DNA from: an uncultured Clostridia bacterium | Lineage (GTDB): Bacteria; Bacillota; Clostridia; TANB77; CAG-508 | Length of the DNA stretch: 64,000 bases | Reading direction: 5' to 3' | Assembly: GCA_934178475.1 (NCBI GenBank) | Contig: CAKPQH010000008.1 | Coordinates: forward strand, 6,372 to 70,371 | Part shown: positions 26,328 to 34,685 of the stretch, piece after piece | How positions within the stretch are numbered: the first letter of the stretch is position 1 | How the letters are laid out: every line of letters starts with the position of its first letter | The notes under the pieces: model-generated | The model's database searches: none | Told to the model about the DNA's origin: nothing | The model's input: the letters and a program-made list of their open reading frames with translations, nothing else | Position numbers and translations under genes: made by a program

Positions 26328-28298
26328 TTATATTTGTTTTGGTTTTCTTCCTCTTTTTTTAGTAGCAGTTGGTGCTACAGATACTTTTTCTTTATAATCT
26401 GGAAGTCTATATACACTTTCTTTTCCCCAATTTCTTTCTACAAATGCATCAAATTCTTCTGCATCTCCATCAGTCATATTAAGTCTCATTTCTTTTATGT
26501 TGTTATCAGAGATTTTATTTGTTATTATATATTCTCCATCAACATATTCTAATATGTTTCTATATTCATATAACTGTTTATCTGTCGTTTTCATAAAATA
26601 ATATGTGGCATTATCAAAAAATTTATCAAATTTTCCTTCTAATGTTTTTTCGTTTCTGTGGTCAAAAGTATATTCATTTTTGTTTTCAACTGGTATACAT
26701 TCTGTAATTCTTTCTATATAACGATTACCTTTGTAATCTTTAACTAAATGTATATCAAAATTTAATACTTGTACAACTTGTTCTTCTGCTGTTTTTTCGT
26801 TTTTAAATACTCCTGCTCTAAGCATTGAGTTTCTTAGTGCTGTTACCAAATCTGGGAATGTTTTAGCGTGGTGAGTAAATAATGTAAATTTAGATGCAAC
26901 CTGTGCTGATTGAATCATCCAAGATGCTACGGGGTCTGTTGCAACCTCACCGATGATGTTAACAGAACCATCTGTTTTTTTCTGTACGTCCAAACACTCT
27001 TGTCCAGCTATTGTATCTGTTTCCCTCATTGACAAGATATTTCTTGTTGGGTAAATTTTTCTTAAGTGCAACTCGAATGCTGTTTCTGTGATACGCAAGT
27101 TCATTGTTTCATATATATTTTCTATCATTGCCATAAGCATTGTTGTTTTACCACAACCTTGCTCACCAGTAAGTGATATAATTCTTGCACCTTTAACTAA
27201 GAATTTTAAAAGTGCTATTGTGTCTTCTTTTCCTGGATATCTAACTATTTGTTCAAGAGTTGCTCTTTTTACGTCGAATTTTCTTACAAAGAAAGCCCAC
27301 GTTTCTGACATTGATGGTCTAACAACAACGACACGTGATCCGTCTTTCATTTCATTAATCTTATAACCATTTGTATCAGACAACTGTCCTGGATTATTAT
27401 ATTTATAAATATTTTGACAAACCCTCTTTAATTCTGCTTCTGTTCCAAATGAAAGAAACGCTAAACGTATAGATTTACCTTGGAAGAATATCCAAATACT
27501 ATCACATGCTCTTTGAACTCTATGTTCTTTCAGTTGTGCTAAGTAATCTACACTTTCTGTTTGTGCAACTTGGCTTATAAAACTTTCTGGAAGTCCTGAT
27601 ACACCACCAGAAACCCCATCTATATTCATATCTCTTATTTCGTCTATTGAACTGTAGCCTTTGTATAGTTGGTATATTCTTTGAACTACTATGTTTAATT
27701 TATCATTAAAAGAAAGGACAATTCCTTCTTTTTCATATATCTCATTAATTTCTTCTTCTGTTATAACATAACAAGGTTTTGTTTCACCTTGAATATATTT
27801 TAGCTCTGCTAAGTTGTATTTTTTTATAAGTTCTGTCAAAGCTTCATATCCAAGTTCTTTTTTATATGTATATATTAATATATCAAATTTATCTTGTGTT
27901 GTAAGTAGTGAAGGTATATCAAATGGAATAGCTTTTGAAATGTTAATTTCGTCAACCCCATATTCTTTTGACAATAAATCATATATTAATTCTTTTACAT
28001 ATTTCTTATCATTAACGTCTCCATATGTACAACCTTTTAAAGCTTTTTTTAGTTCATATTTTTTGTTTTTTCTTCTTTGTAGTTCTTCTTCTGATAAACC
28101 AATATCATATAAGTTAATTTTTGTTATTTCATCTAATCTTCTTTTTATAAAGTCTATCATCATTTCTAAAGTATATGTTTTATCATCAACTTCTTCTTTT
28201 TCGACTTCTGCATTTTGTTTAGCTTTTAGATAATACATCACTGCAACAACTGCAACAGCAATTACTACAAATGTAAGCAATATATTAGTTATCGTCAT
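26328..28298 (-). CDS. TadA/VirB11-like secretion ATPase with N-terminal membrane helix
   Basis: 656 residues. Walker A GEQGCGKTT at 378-386, a Walker B region VNIIGEVATDP at 446-456 and a His-box FTLFTHHAKTF at 471-481 place it in the type II/IV secretion ATPase superfamily near TadA. Two features are unusual: a hydrophobic N-terminal helix (about 5-24) that would tether it to the membrane, and GEVAT in place of the common GEIRG after Walker B. The C-terminus ends in a basic tail (KKRGRKPKQ). It powers assembly of the appendage, together with the platform protein encoded 21 bases downstream. Confidence 0.88.
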   Translation of the reverse strand: MTITNILLTFVVIAVAVVAVMYYLKAKQNAEVEKEEVDDKTYTLEMMIDFIKRRLDEITKINLYDIGLSEEELQRRKNKKYELKKALKGCTYGDVNDKKYVKELIYDLLSKEYGVDEINISKAIPFDIPSLLTTQDKFDILIYTYKKELGYEALTELIKKYNLAELKYIQGETKPCYVITEEEINEIYEKEGIVLSFNDKLNIVVQRIYQLYKGYSSIDEIRDMNIDGVSGGVSGLPESFISQVAQTESVDYLAQLKEHRVQRACDSIWIFFQGKSIRLAFLSFGTEAELKRVCQNIYKYNNPGQLSDTNGYKINEMKDGSRVVVVRPSMSETWAFFVRKFDVKRATLEQIVRYPGKEDTIALLKFLVKGARIISLTGEQGCGKTTMLMAMIENIYETMNLRITETAFELHLRKIYPTRNILSMRETDTIAGQECLDVQKKTDGSVNIIGEVATDPVASWMIQSAQVASKFTLFTHHAKTFPDLVTALRNSMLRAGVFKNEKTAEEQVVQVLNFDIHLVKDYKGNRYIERITECIPVENKNEYTFDHRNEKTLEGKFDKFFDNATYYFMKTTDKQLYEYRNILEYVDGEYIITNKISDNNIKEMRLNMTDGDAEEFDAFVERNWGKESVYRLPDYKEKVSVAPTATKKRGRKPKQI

Positions 28299-28310
28299 TT
28301 TCTTTTCCTC

Positions 28311-29159
28311 CTATCCATTATATCTCATCATTTGTAACTCCTGTAATCTATTTTGAATATCTGTTGAAAGTCTTTTTATTTCTTGTATAAATTCATAATT
28401 GTCATCTTTATCTTTAACTTTCATCAAATTTAAAAATAAATCAATAACATTTGCTTCTTGAACTGCTTCGAAAAACAAGCTATTAAAAGGTATTGTGTTT
28501 ATCAATTTATTTTGTCTAAAAATATTTCTTGAAATATTTTTAACATTATATTTTGTATCTTTGTTGTATTTTCCTATTAATATTATAGAATTTTTATTGT
28601 TAATTCCTAATTCATTATTTTCGCAGAAATTTTGTAAATACATCATTTCTTTTGCTGTTTGAACAGCAGTCAAAATAACTATGTCACTATGTTTTATAAT
28701 AGCATTTTTAACTTCTTGTGATAGTTCTCTATCAATATCCACTATAACCATATCATAATATTGATTTGCAAGAAGAACAATTTTTTCATAATCCTGCTCT
28801 ATATCTTCATAACTTTTTTCATGGTTTTTACCAAGTCCTAAAAGCAATTCCAATCTGTCTTTTAAAACAACCTCTGTATAGTCTTTAACAATATCTTTAG
28901 ACATCTTATTACTTTTTATTATTCTATCTAGTCCTTCAATTCCACCTTGATTAATTTTAGGTTGTGTATTTTTAAATAGTCTTTTTATCGTTTTATTTTC
29001 ATTAACAAAGCTTTCTTTTATTGTTTCATCTTTAAAACTAGTTGAAAGAAGTAAAATTTTCATATTATGTTCTATAGCCATTTGAGTTGCAAGAGCTATG
29101 CTTGACAAAGTATTTCCTGCTTCTCTTCTTGAATTATTATAAAAACTTATTATTGGCAT
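28311..29159 (-). CDS. MinD/CpaE-like protein with degenerate P-loop (second copy)
   Basis: 282 residues. The fold pattern (N-terminal strand, loop, helix, then ILLLST and later MVIVDIDRE and IVILTAVQ) fits the SIMIBI/MinD class used by TadZ/CpaE. The loop reads NNSRREAGNT where MinD has KGGVGKTT, so the P-loop lysines are missing and ATP hydrolysis is doubtful. It probably acts as a localisation or scaffold factor for the machine. Twelve bases before the ATPase gene. Confidence 0.7.
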   Translation of the reverse strand: MPIISFYNNSRREAGNTLSSIALATQMAIEHNMKILLLSTSFKDETIKESFVNENKTIKRLFKNTQPKINQGGIEGLDRIIKSNKMSKDIVKDYTEVVLKDRLELLLGLGKNHEKSYEDIEQDYEKIVLLANQYYDMVIVDIDRELSQEVKNAIIKHSDIVILTAVQTAKEMMYLQNFCENNELGINNKNSIILIGKYNKDTKYNVKNISRNIFRQNKLINTIPFNSLFFEAVQEANVIDLFLNLMKVKDKDDNYEFIQEIKRLSTDIQNRLQELQMMRYNG

Positions 29160-29167
29160 ATTTATCC

Positions 29168-29860
29168 CTATTCCTTTACTATTCTTAATATTTTACTTAC
29201 ATGTTTTTCTTCTACTATGTCTTGAACTATATAAGCCAAACTTTCTTTGTACCCAGCTGATAATCTTCTATGTTTTAGGCTTGCAACTCTTTGATTTTCT
29301 TTAATAACTTTGTCATCTTCTTCTGTAATCGGAAAGTATATTGTATATTCATTCCATTTTACTTTGCATTCTAAAGATAAGAAATTTAAATATTCTTCAT
29401 CTTCTTTCGTTGTATCATAAGCAAACAGAACTTTTGTTACTTCCATAGTTCTATCTAAATTTTCTAATATCTCAATTCCTTTTCTTAAAGAGTATAAATC
29501 AAACCCTGTAACAAAATATTTTTTATCAGCATTCGCAATATCAAATTTTTCCAAATTTGCATTGCTATCAATATCAATTAAAATATAATCATAAGGCCAA
29601 TCTTCTTCTTTTGTTTCCTCATGTAGTCCTATAAATCTATTTATTTCTTTCATTTCATTAAATCCTACTGCAACATCAATATCTTCAAAATCAGTTATAT
29701 AAGACATAGTAGGATTTATAGTTGGTACTATGTATTTTGATTTTTGTAAAATTGTTGTATCTATAACTAATACTCTATTATTTAATAATTTCAATATTTT
29801 TGCAACATACATTATAAAGTCAGTTTTATCGTATGCACCTATAAATCCTATTTTTTTCAT
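29168..29860 (-). CDS. MinD/CpaE-like protein with degenerate P-loop (first copy)
   Basis: 230 residues. It begins MKKIGFIGAYDKTDF, a MinD-type start in which the Walker A loop is reduced to GAYDKTD. VLVIDTT and YILIDIDSN correspond to the conserved strands after the P-loop. It resembles CpaE/TadZ proteins, which position Tad machinery and often have atypical Walker motifs. The paralogue follows after 8 bases. Two consecutive copies suggest a heterodimer. Confidence 0.7.
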   Translation of the reverse strand: MKKIGFIGAYDKTDFIMYVAKILKLLNNRVLVIDTTILQKSKYIVPTINPTMSYITDFEDIDVAVGFNEMKEINRFIGLHEETKEEDWPYDYILIDIDSNANLEKFDIANADKKYFVTGFDLYSLRKGIEILENLDRTMEVTKVLFAYDTTKEDEEYLNFLSLECKVKWNEYTIYFPITEEDDKVIKENQRVASLKHRRLSAGYKESLAYIVQDIVEEKHVSKILRIVKE

Positions 29861-29882
29861 AAGAATTCCTTTCTTTTGATTA

Positions 29883-30800
29883 TTACATTCCTAAAGATTC
29901 AAGATATGTTTTTCTATCTGTTTTTGTTGTTGTTATACTTTCTTGTATTCCAGTAGCGGCATTTTCTGTTGTTCCATTTTGTACTTGGCTGTTAATGTAA
30001 TCATTTCTTAACGCTTTATTTGATTCAGAATATCTAGCTTTTAAAGCTTCTGATGCTTTATTTACAATATTAGCATCACTATTCATTAAATTAGTAACTT
30101 CTCCGCTTGGTACATAAGTAGCTTTAGCAGCTCCTTGACTTCCTGAATCAACATATTTAATTGCATATAATTTAGCTCCATTAATTTTGTAAGCTTCAAC
30201 TATTGCACTAGACATAATTAAAATTTCTTCTTCTGATAAATTCATCCAAATTGTATCATTTAATCCATCTGGGAAAGTTACTGCTTTTTTAGATAATACT
30301 ATAAAATCTTGACTATTTGGTAGCATCAATCTTATATCCACATATTCTCCAGCGACCAAATCTACTGGTAAGCTAATCATATTATATTCTGCTTTTCTAA
30401 CATCATCTGTCATATCAGTTCTTTTAATTAAATTTGTTGTTATTACTGTGTTTTTTTTCATATCAACCGCAGCTATAACAGGTTTAGCATCTCCTTCACC
30501 TTCAGATGTTGATATATTATTTAATAATGTGTCTATATCTCCAGTAGCGTTAGCTGGTACTGCTGTATTACTTACTGCTACTCTGTTACACATTTCAGCT
30601 GTAATTGTTTGGTTTGCAACAACATCTTCTTTTAAAACATATACCATTGTTTTTGCTTTTGTTTCTTCATCTATTTGTTGATTTAATTTATTTATTTGCC
30701 TAAATAATAAAAATCCCACTCCTGCTGCTATAACCAATCCTATAATTAATCCTATCAATAATGAATTTCTTGATTTTCTTTGCATTGGATTTACTGCCAT
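29883..30800 (-). CDS. CpaB/RcpC-like SAF-domain protein
   Basis: 305 residues. A basic N-terminus and a membrane helix (about 13-33) lead into an extracytoplasmic SAF-like domain (about 48-220) with KEDVVANQTITAEM and the VDLVAGEYVDI segment seen in Flp pilus assembly protein CpaB. The C-terminal 60 residues are polar and Asn/Ser-rich. In diderms CpaB works with the secretin; no secretin gene exists here, consistent with a monoderm cell. First gene of the Tad-like operon, with AAGGAGG before the ATG and WalR-like boxes upstream. Confidence 0.8.
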   Translation of the reverse strand: MAVNPMQRKSRNSLLIGLIIGLVIAAGVGFLLFRQINKLNQQIDEETKAKTMVYVLKEDVVANQTITAEMCNRVAVSNTAVPANATGDIDTLLNNISTSEGEGDAKPVIAAVDMKKNTVITTNLIKRTDMTDDVRKAEYNMISLPVDLVAGEYVDIRLMLPNSQDFIVLSKKAVTFPDGLNDTIWMNLSEEEILIMSSAIVEAYKINGAKLYAIKYVDSGSQGAAKATYVPSGEVTNLMNSDANIVNKASEALKARYSESNKALRNDYINSQVQNGTTENAATGIQESITTTKTDRKTYLESLGM

Positions 30801-30856
30801 AATAAATTCCTCCTTAAAAACATTTTTATCTTCATTTTATACTCATTTTCTTTTTA

Positions 30857-30885
30857 ATTTTACATCTTTTCTGTTCTTAAATCAA
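30857..30885 (-). promoter_or_regulatory. candidate promoter of the Tad-like operon
   Basis: On minus: TTGATT (30880-30885), 17-bp spacer, TAAAAT (30857-30862) with TG directly upstream. A moderate match; no better pair is visible in the 139-base gap. Confidence 0.45.
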
Positions 30886-30920
30886 TAGATTTGCATTCTG
30901 TCACAAAAACTTAATTTTTT

Positions 30921-30937
30921 TGTAATATTTTTGTAAT
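30921..30937. promoter_or_regulatory. double WalR-like box upstream of the Tad-like operon
   Basis: Plus strand TGTAAT-N5-TGTAAT (30921-30926 and 30932-30937). About 35 bp upstream of the candidate -35, the same distance as at two other loci in this window. Confidence 0.55.
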
Positions 30938-30939
30938 AT

Positions 30940-31821
30940 TTATTTTATATTTAAATTTTCTAATGCTTTTGCTACACCATCTTCATTGTTAGTATATTCT
31001 GTAATATAATCAGCAACTTCTGACACTTTTGGATTGCAGCCTTTCATTGCAATTCCCATTCCTGCATTCTCAATCATAATTTTATCGTTCATATTGTCAC
31101 CAATAGTTATTATTTCTTCTTTTCTTATATTTAGTTTTTCTATTAAATATTCTATTGCATACCATTTATCTACATTTTCCATTGAAACTTCTGTATAAAA
31201 ATATTCTATATCAATCTCTTCACTACCTTGTTTTATAACTTTTCTCGACATATGCGATACATCTAACACTTCTGTTTCCTTAATCATTTTTAGTTTTCTC
31301 ATAATAGAATTAAACACCATTTCATCTTCATCACATATCATTATTTTAAGTATATTTTCATTTTCTGGCATAAAATTAATATAATCATACATATCTTCAA
31401 CTATTGTTAAACTTGTTTTCTTTGACTCTTCTTTTTTTAGATTTTCTTTGAAATAATATAAAACATTATATTTTAATTTTTTTGTTAGAATTGTTTTATT
31501 AGTATAAACTGTATAAAATATATTGTTTTCTTCACATATATTCATTATTTCCATTAATTTTTTTCTTGGAATATATTTTTCATATATATTTTTATTTTCT
31601 TTTATATCATAAATTACAGCTCCATTTCCTGCAATTATATAATTTTCAATTCCAATTTCATTTGCAATCCCCATTATAGAATCTATTGTTCTTCCAGATG
31701 CAATAATAACTTCAGTTCCATTATCAATAATTTTTTTTAAGTCGTTTTTTGTTTTATCGGTCACTTCTCCATAAGTGTTTAACATTGTTCCATCTAAATC
31801 AATTGCTATTAATTTATACAT
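30940..31821 (-). CDS. Cof-type HAD hydrolase
   Basis: 293 residues, a member of the Cof/YidA group of sugar- or flavin-phosphate phosphatases. Motif I is DLDGTML (about 8-14) with the nucleophilic Asp, motif II IASGRT near 40, Lys of motif III around 215, and motif IV GDNMNDKIMI near 240. A C2-type cap domain lies between motifs II and III. The substrate cannot be told from sequence. It is monocistronic by appearance, with AAAGGA before ATG. Confidence 0.9.
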   Translation of the reverse strand: MYKLIAIDLDGTMLNTYGEVTDKTKNDLKKIIDNGTEVIIASGRTIDSIMGIANEIGIENYIIAGNGAVIYDIKENKNIYEKYIPRKKLMEIMNICEENNIFYTVYTNKTILTKKLKYNVLYYFKENLKKEESKKTSLTIVEDMYDYINFMPENENILKIMICDEDEMVFNSIMRKLKMIKETEVLDVSHMSRKVIKQGSEEIDIEYFYTEVSMENVDKWYAIEYLIEKLNIRKEEIITIGDNMNDKIMIENAGMGIAMKGCNPKVSEVADYITEYTNNEDGVAKALENLNIK

Positions 31822-31931
31822 TATTTTTATTCCTTTCTCATTTCTTTTACTTGCTAATTATATATTTTTTTGTTTTTTTTTACAATATATTTTACTTTTA
31901 TTTCTTTATTTTTTATTTCCATATTTTTCTT

Positions 31932-31961
31932 TGTTTATTTTTTATTTTTTTGCGCATCATA
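31932..31961 (+). promoter_or_regulatory. candidate sigma-G promoter of the spore protein gene
   Basis: -10 CATCATA (31955-31961) fits the sigma-G/F pattern CATNNTA, with TGTTTA (31932-31937) 17 bp upstream as a partial -35. Forespore expression is expected for this gene class. Confidence 0.45.
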
Positions 31962-32023
31962 AGTTTAGAAAAAGAAATCACTTTTTCTTTAATTTGTTAA
32001 TGTTAACAGGAGGTGAATTAGGA

Positions 32024-32230
32024 ATGGCAAATACTAATAGTAATAAAAAATTAGTTCCTGAAGCTATGAGCGCTTTAGATAAGTTCAAATACGAAGTTGC
32101 TTCAGAAGTTGGAGTTAATTTAAAAGATGGTTACAATGGTGACTTATCTTCAAGAGATGCTGGTAAAATAGGTGGAAACATGGTTAAGAAAATGATCCAA
32201 CAAGTTGAAAACGGAATGGCTAACAAATAG
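32024..32230 (+). CDS. alpha/beta-type small acid-soluble spore protein
   Basis: 68 residues. It carries the SASP signature: PEAMSALDKFKYEVASEVGV, including the germination-protease cleavage site after YE, and the second conserved block LSSRDAGKIGGNMVKKMI. These proteins coat and protect spore DNA and supply amino acids at germination. ATG follows AGGAGGTGA. The gene shows directly that the organism belongs to a spore-forming lineage. Confidence 0.96.
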   Translation: MANTNSNKKLVPEAMSALDKFKYEVASEVGVNLKDGYNGDLSSRDAGKIGGNMVKKMIQQVENGMANK

Positions 32231-32329
32231 TTTATGTTTCTATTATAGTTTTATTTAACAGTAGTTTCGGCAGAAGTATTTTTCTTGGTTTTACGTTTGA
32301 ATGAATAGTTTTCTACTCATCAATACATA

Positions 32330-32354
32330 AAGGCAGGAGATGTGCTCCTGCCTT
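32330..32354 (+). terminator. hairpin after the spore protein gene
   Basis: Perfect 10-bp GC-rich stem (AAGGCAGGAG / CTCCTGCCTT, 32330-32339 and 32345-32354) with a 5-base loop. The following tract is only moderately T-rich. The 100 bases between the spore gene stop and this hairpin hold nothing I recognise. Confidence 0.7.
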
Positions 32355-32422
32355 ATTAATTTCTTTTTCATTTTCTTCACACTTTTCATTTTTATACATA
32401 TAAAATTATAAAGGAGGATTTT

Positions 32423-34270
32423 ATGTGTGGAATTGTAGGTTATGTTAATTATAAAAATGACGTTCCAAATTACAAAAACGTCTTAAATAATATGCTTCAA
32501 AAACTTTCTTATCGTGGACCAGATGAAGAAGGTACATATATTAACAAATATGTTTGTTTAGGTCATAAAAGATTAATTGTGTTAGATCCTAAAGGTGGTA
32601 AACAACCGATGATTGAACGTTATTCTTTCGGAGAATATGTTATAACTTATAATGGTCAAATTTATAATACTGATGAATTAAAACAAGAACTTTCAAATAA
32701 TGGTTTTTCTTTTAATAGTTATAGTGATACTGAAATACTTTTAAAGGCTTATATACATTATAAGTCTGACGTTGTTAATCACTTAAACGGTATTTTCTCT
32801 TTTGCTGTTTGGAATACAAAAACACAGGAATTATTTTTAGCTAGAGATCATTTTGGAATTAAACCTTTATTTTATACTCTTTGTAATGAAAGTTTTATAT
32901 TTGCATCAGAATTAAAGGCTATTTTTGAATATCCTGGTGTCAAAAAAATTATTGATAGACAAGGAATATCTGAATTATTTGGAATTGGCCCTGCTACAAC
33001 ATCTGGAATTACAGTATATAAAGATATTTTAGAATTAAAGCCTGGTCATTTTGCAATTTACAATAAAGATGGACTTCATATAGAAAAATATTGGGAATTA
33101 AAAACTAAGCATCATTTCGACGATTTTAATACCACTTGTGATAAAGTAAAATTCTTACTTGAAGATTCAATTAATAGACAATTAAAATCAGATATGCCAT
33201 TATGTACTTTTCTATCAGGAGGTTTAGATTCTAGCATTTTGACTTATTATATCTCTAATTACAGAAAAGAACATAGTTTATCCCCACTTGACACTTACTC
33301 TGTTGATTATGTTGATAATGATAAAAACTTTGTTAAATCTGATTTTCAACCAAATTCTGATAATTATTACATTGATTTAATGACAAAACATGTAGAATGT
33401 AACCATCATACTGTTATGCTTGACACTCCTGCTTTGGCAGAAGCTTTAGAATCTGCAATGATTGCTAGAGATGTTCCCGGTATGGCAGATGTAGACTCAT
33501 CTTTATACCTTTTCTGTAAAGAAGTTAAAAAAGAAAAAACTGTTACTTTAATGGGTGAATGTGCTGATGAAATATTCTGTGGATATCCTTGGTTTTTTAG
33601 AGAAGATAGTCTAAACTCTCATACTTTCCCTTGGTCCATAGCTATTGATGAAAGACAAAAACTATTAAATGATTCTATTTCTAGTAAAATTAATTTAAAA
33701 GAGTATATTGATTATAGATATAATCAAAGCTTAGCAAATGTTGATATTTTAGATAATGATTCAAGTGAAACTTCTGAAAAAAGAAAAATTGCATATTTAA
33801 CTATAAACTGGTTTATGAATACATTAGTTGTAAGAGCAGATAGAATGAGTATGGCAAATGGTTTTGAAATCCGTGTACCTTTCTGTGATTATAGATTAGC
33901 TGAATATATGTATAATGTGCCTTGGGAAATGAAAGCTTATAAAGGTAGAGAAAAAGGATTACTTCGTCATATAATGAAAGGAATACTTCCAGATGAAATA
34001 GTCGATAGAAAAAAATCACCATATCCGAAAACGCATAATCCAACATATTTAAAAGCAGTCAAAGAAATGCTTACAAATATCATGAAAAATTATGACAGTC
34101 CAATCAATTATTTATTAAATAGAGATTATATTTTAGATATTATAAATACTGATGGCAAAGCATTTTCTAGACCATGGTTTGGTCAACTTATGACTGGACC
34201 TCAACTTATGGCGTATTTATGTCAGGTTAATATGTGGCTTGAAAAATATCAACCTAAAATTGAAATTTAA
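32423..34270 (+). CDS. asnB: asparagine synthetase (glutamine-hydrolysing)
   Basis: 615 residues. The N-terminal class II glutaminase domain has catalytic Cys2 (MCGIVGYV) and LSYRGPDEEG; the synthetase domain has the PP-loop SGGLDSS near 268. It converts aspartate, glutamine and ATP to asparagine and glutamate. Full length for AsnB. ATG follows AAAGGAGG. A small aminotransferase-like partner or a T-box leader is not seen. Its last 40 bases are repeated imperfectly at 34609-34649. Confidence 0.95.
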   Translation: MCGIVGYVNYKNDVPNYKNVLNNMLQKLSYRGPDEEGTYINKYVCLGHKRLIVLDPKGGKQPMIERYSFGEYVITYNGQIYNTDELKQELSNNGFSFNSYSDTEILLKAYIHYKSDVVNHLNGIFSFAVWNTKTQELFLARDHFGIKPLFYTLCNESFIFASELKAIFEYPGVKKIIDRQGISELFGIGPATTSGITVYKDILELKPGHFAIYNKDGLHIEKYWELKTKHHFDDFNTTCDKVKFLLEDSINRQLKSDMPLCTFLSGGLDSSILTYYISNYRKEHSLSPLDTYSVDYVDNDKNFVKSDFQPNSDNYYIDLMTKHVECNHHTVMLDTPALAEALESAMIARDVPGMADVDSSLYLFCKEVKKEKTVTLMGECADEIFCGYPWFFREDSLNSHTFPWSIAIDERQKLLNDSISSKINLKEYIDYRYNQSLANVDILDNDSSETSEKRKIAYLTINWFMNTLVVRADRMSMANGFEIRVPFCDYRLAEYMYNVPWEMKAYKGREKGLLRHIMKGILPDEIVDRKKSPYPKTHNPTYLKAVKEMLTNIMKNYDSPINYLLNRDYILDIINTDGKAFSRPWFGQLMTGPQLMAYLCQVNMWLEKYQPKIEI

Positions 34271-34271
34271 G
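34229..34271 (+). repeat. direct repeat copy 1 (3' end of asnB)
   Basis: Matches 34609-34649 with a few substitutions and a 1-bp deletion; both begin AATATGTGGCTTGA. The hairpins following the two copies are also alike. Confidence 0.75.
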
Positions 34272-34274
34272 TTT

Positions 34275-34305
34275 AAAATAGAGGTTTGAAAATAACCTCT
34301 ATTTT
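34275..34305. terminator. bidirectional terminator between asnB and the rhuM remnant
   Basis: Perfect 12-bp stem (34275-34286 / 34294-34305) with a 7-base loop and T-rich sequence on both sides. It would end asnB and anything arriving from the opposite side. Confidence 0.85.
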
Positions 34306-34310
34306 ACTTT

Positions 34311-34631
34311 TTATGTGTTATTTAAATTCTTTGTTTCAATCACTAGCTCATCAAAATCCGAAATATAATTTTTTCCATCTGAGGCAGTTACTCTAATTTT
34401 TTGAATAACTGATTCTTGTTCTAATTCCCCTGTTTTAAAAATGTTTTGTAAATGATATGTAATATTATTTTCTGCTACATTAAATAATTTAGACATTGAT
34501 TTTTGAGTTAACCAAAAATCTTCTTCATTATACAAAACCTCTACTGATATATTTTCATTATTTTGGCTTTGGTAAATAATTAAATCTTTTAAATTCTCTA
34601 TATTATTCAATATGTGGCTTGAAAATATCAA
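34311..34631 (-). pseudogene. RhuM-family fragment
   Basis: About 100 codons similar to the N-terminal part of RhuM virulence/DNA-binding proteins: NLKDLIIYQS, then WLTQKSMSKLFNVAENNI and HLQNIFKTGEL, then TASDGKNY. The family is normally over 300 residues. Here the frame stops soon after TASDGKNY, and the only starts are TTG codons inside or next to a repeat of the asnB tail, without a ribosome site. It therefore looks like a remnant left by insertion and deletion between duplicated asnB ends. Confidence 0.7.
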
Positions 34632-34649
34632 GCTAAAATCGAATTATAA
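34609..34649 (+). repeat. direct repeat copy 2 (asnB-tail remnant)
   Basis: Degraded copy of the last codons of asnB, lying on the other side of the RhuM fragment. A 1-bp deletion within GGCTTGAAAA breaks its frame. Confidence 0.75.
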
Positions 34650-34658
34650 AATATTATT

Positions 34659-34685
34659 AATGAGGTGATAACATATCACCTCATT
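34659..34685. terminator. terminator of the deacetylase gene
   Basis: Perfect 11-bp stem AATGAGGTGAT / ATCACCTCATT (34659-34669 and 34675-34685) directly after the deacetylase stop codon. Confidence 0.7.

Noticed and set aside
32231..32422. T-box or other riboswitch before asnB
   Set aside because: The gap mainly contains the spore gene terminator; no T-box sequence or known riboswitch core is seen.
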